Positions 63,513 to 64,000 of a DNA stretch of 64,000 nucleotides are shown in pieces (position 1 is the stretch's first letter; each line of letters starts with the position of its first letter). Origin of the DNA: Erwinia pyri. Lineage in GTDB: Bacteria; Pseudomonadota; Gammaproteobacteria; Enterobacterales; Enterobacteriaceae. The position numbers were made by a program, and so were the translations under genes. The notes below the pieces were generated by a model. That model was not told the origin of the DNA and searched no databases. It was given only the letters and a program-made list of their open reading frames with translations. The DNA is taken from contig NZ_CP132353.1 in the NCBI RefSeq assembly GCF_030758455.1, forward strand, positions 1,736,001 through 1,800,000. The letters are read 5' to 3'.

Positions 63513-64000
63513 ATGTATTACGGTTTCGACGTGGGCGGCAGCAAAATCGCGCTGGGCATCTACAATCTTCAGCGTCAGCAGGTCTGGAGCAAGCGGGTTG
63601 CCACGCCGAAGAACGACTATCCGGCGCTGCTGGATCTGCTGGTTTCGCTCACGGAAGAGGCCGATCTGTTTTGTGGCGAAAGAGGTAGCATTGGGCTTGG
63701 GGTGCCGGGCATTCCGGTACCGGATAATGGCACGCTCTTCTCTGCTAACCTCCCGGCAGCAACAGGCCGGACGTTAGGGGCCGACCTGACGGCCAGGACA
63801 GGTCGTCAGGTGCGCATCGATAACGACGCCAACTGTTTTGCCCTCTCCGAGGCCTGGGATGATGAATTCCAGGCTTATCCGGTGGTGATGGGACTAATCC
63901 TCGGTACCGGTGTCGGCGGTGGGCTGATTGTAGAGGGTAAGCCCATGACCGGGCGCAATTATGTGGTGGGCGAATTCGGCCACATGCGCCTGCCGATAGA
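63513..64000 (+). CDS. nagK: N-acetyl-D-glucosamine kinase NagK, N-terminal part (3' end outside window)
   Basis: The frame runs off the right edge after 162 codons. The ROK-family N-terminus [16 protein letters not shown] holds the ATP-binding phosphate motif. [18 protein letters not shown] carries the catalytic Asp. [12 protein letters not shown] is the second nucleotide-binding motif, and GEFGHMRLP marks the ROK zinc-motif approach. NagK phosphorylates GlcNAc from peptidoglycan recycling, linking it functionally to NagZ in the same window. It follows lolE as in E. coli. Confidence 0.95.
   Translation, partial: MYYGFDVGGSKIALGIYNLQRQQVWSKRVATPKNDYPALLDLLVSLTEEADLFCGERGSIGLGVPGIPVPDNGTLFSANLPAATGRTLGADLTARTGRQVRIDNDANCFALSEAWDDEFQAYPVVMGLILGTGVGGGLIVEGKPMTGRNYVVGEFGHMRLPI

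Overview
The window is chromosomal DNA from an enterobacterium, most likely Erwiniaceae (Erwinia/Pantoea-like). The right half (about 35.2-64 kb) keeps the Escherichia coli min-24/25 gene order almost gene for gene: yceF / yceD-rpmF-plsX-fabH-fabD-fabG-acpP-fabF-pabC-mltG-tmk-holB-ycfH-ptsG-hinT-ycfL-lpoB-thiK-nagZ-ycfP-ndh-ycfJ / mfd / lolCDE-nagK. Protein lengths and catalytic residues match the E. coli proteins, with a few lineage-specific insertions. No rRNA, tRNA, CRISPR array or intact insertion sequence was seen. Genus assignment is inference.

Region 1 (1-14.9 kb) is a catabolic cluster. It begins with the 3' part of a succinate-semialdehyde dehydrogenase. A long co-directional set then follows a sigma-54-like promoter: aldehyde dehydrogenase, HAD hydrolase, FAD amine/amino-acid oxidase, a five-domain peptide/opine-type ABC importer with a Tat-dependent binding protein and a fused double ATPase, a second FAD oxidase, a double-domain GNAT acetyltransferase and a 2-hydroxyacid dehydrogenase. 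A GABA aminotransferase and an Lrp-type regulator follow. Together these suggest import of a small amine or amino-acid conjugate, oxidation to an aldehyde/acid, and funnelling through GABA and succinate semialdehyde. The substrate is unknown.

Region 2 (15-22.4 kb) holds a GNAT gene coupled to HyuA/HyuB-type ATP-dependent hydantoinase subunits, then a thiamine-diphosphate enzyme (pyruvate oxidase/acetolactate synthase family) and a short-chain dehydrogenase.

Region 3 (22.4-34.2 kb) is a full carbon-phosphorus lyase locus, rearranged relative to E. coli. phnF-GHIJKLMN-P comes first, with a pair of 22-bp palindromes far upstream. The transporter phnC-D-E1-E2 comes last, behind its own tandem Pho-box array and with a terminator between phnD and phnE1. 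The 3' end of phnN carries a diverged tandem duplication.

Region 4 (34.2-35.2 kb) is about 1 kb without genes, made of intergenic repeats: three 109-bp stem-forming copies, a 99-bp element with 15-bp inverted ends, and a 42-bp direct repeat pair.

Region 5 (35.2-64 kb) is the conserved fatty acid, cell wall and lipoprotein core. It is interrupted once, between convergent ycfJ and mfd, by a visibly AT-rich 1.6-kb insert flanked by 29-bp imperfect direct repeats. The insert encodes a type VI secretion-associated set on the minus strand: an HExxH metalloprotease-like effector broken by one in-frame TGA, a small lipoprotein (putative immunity) and an Hcp protein.
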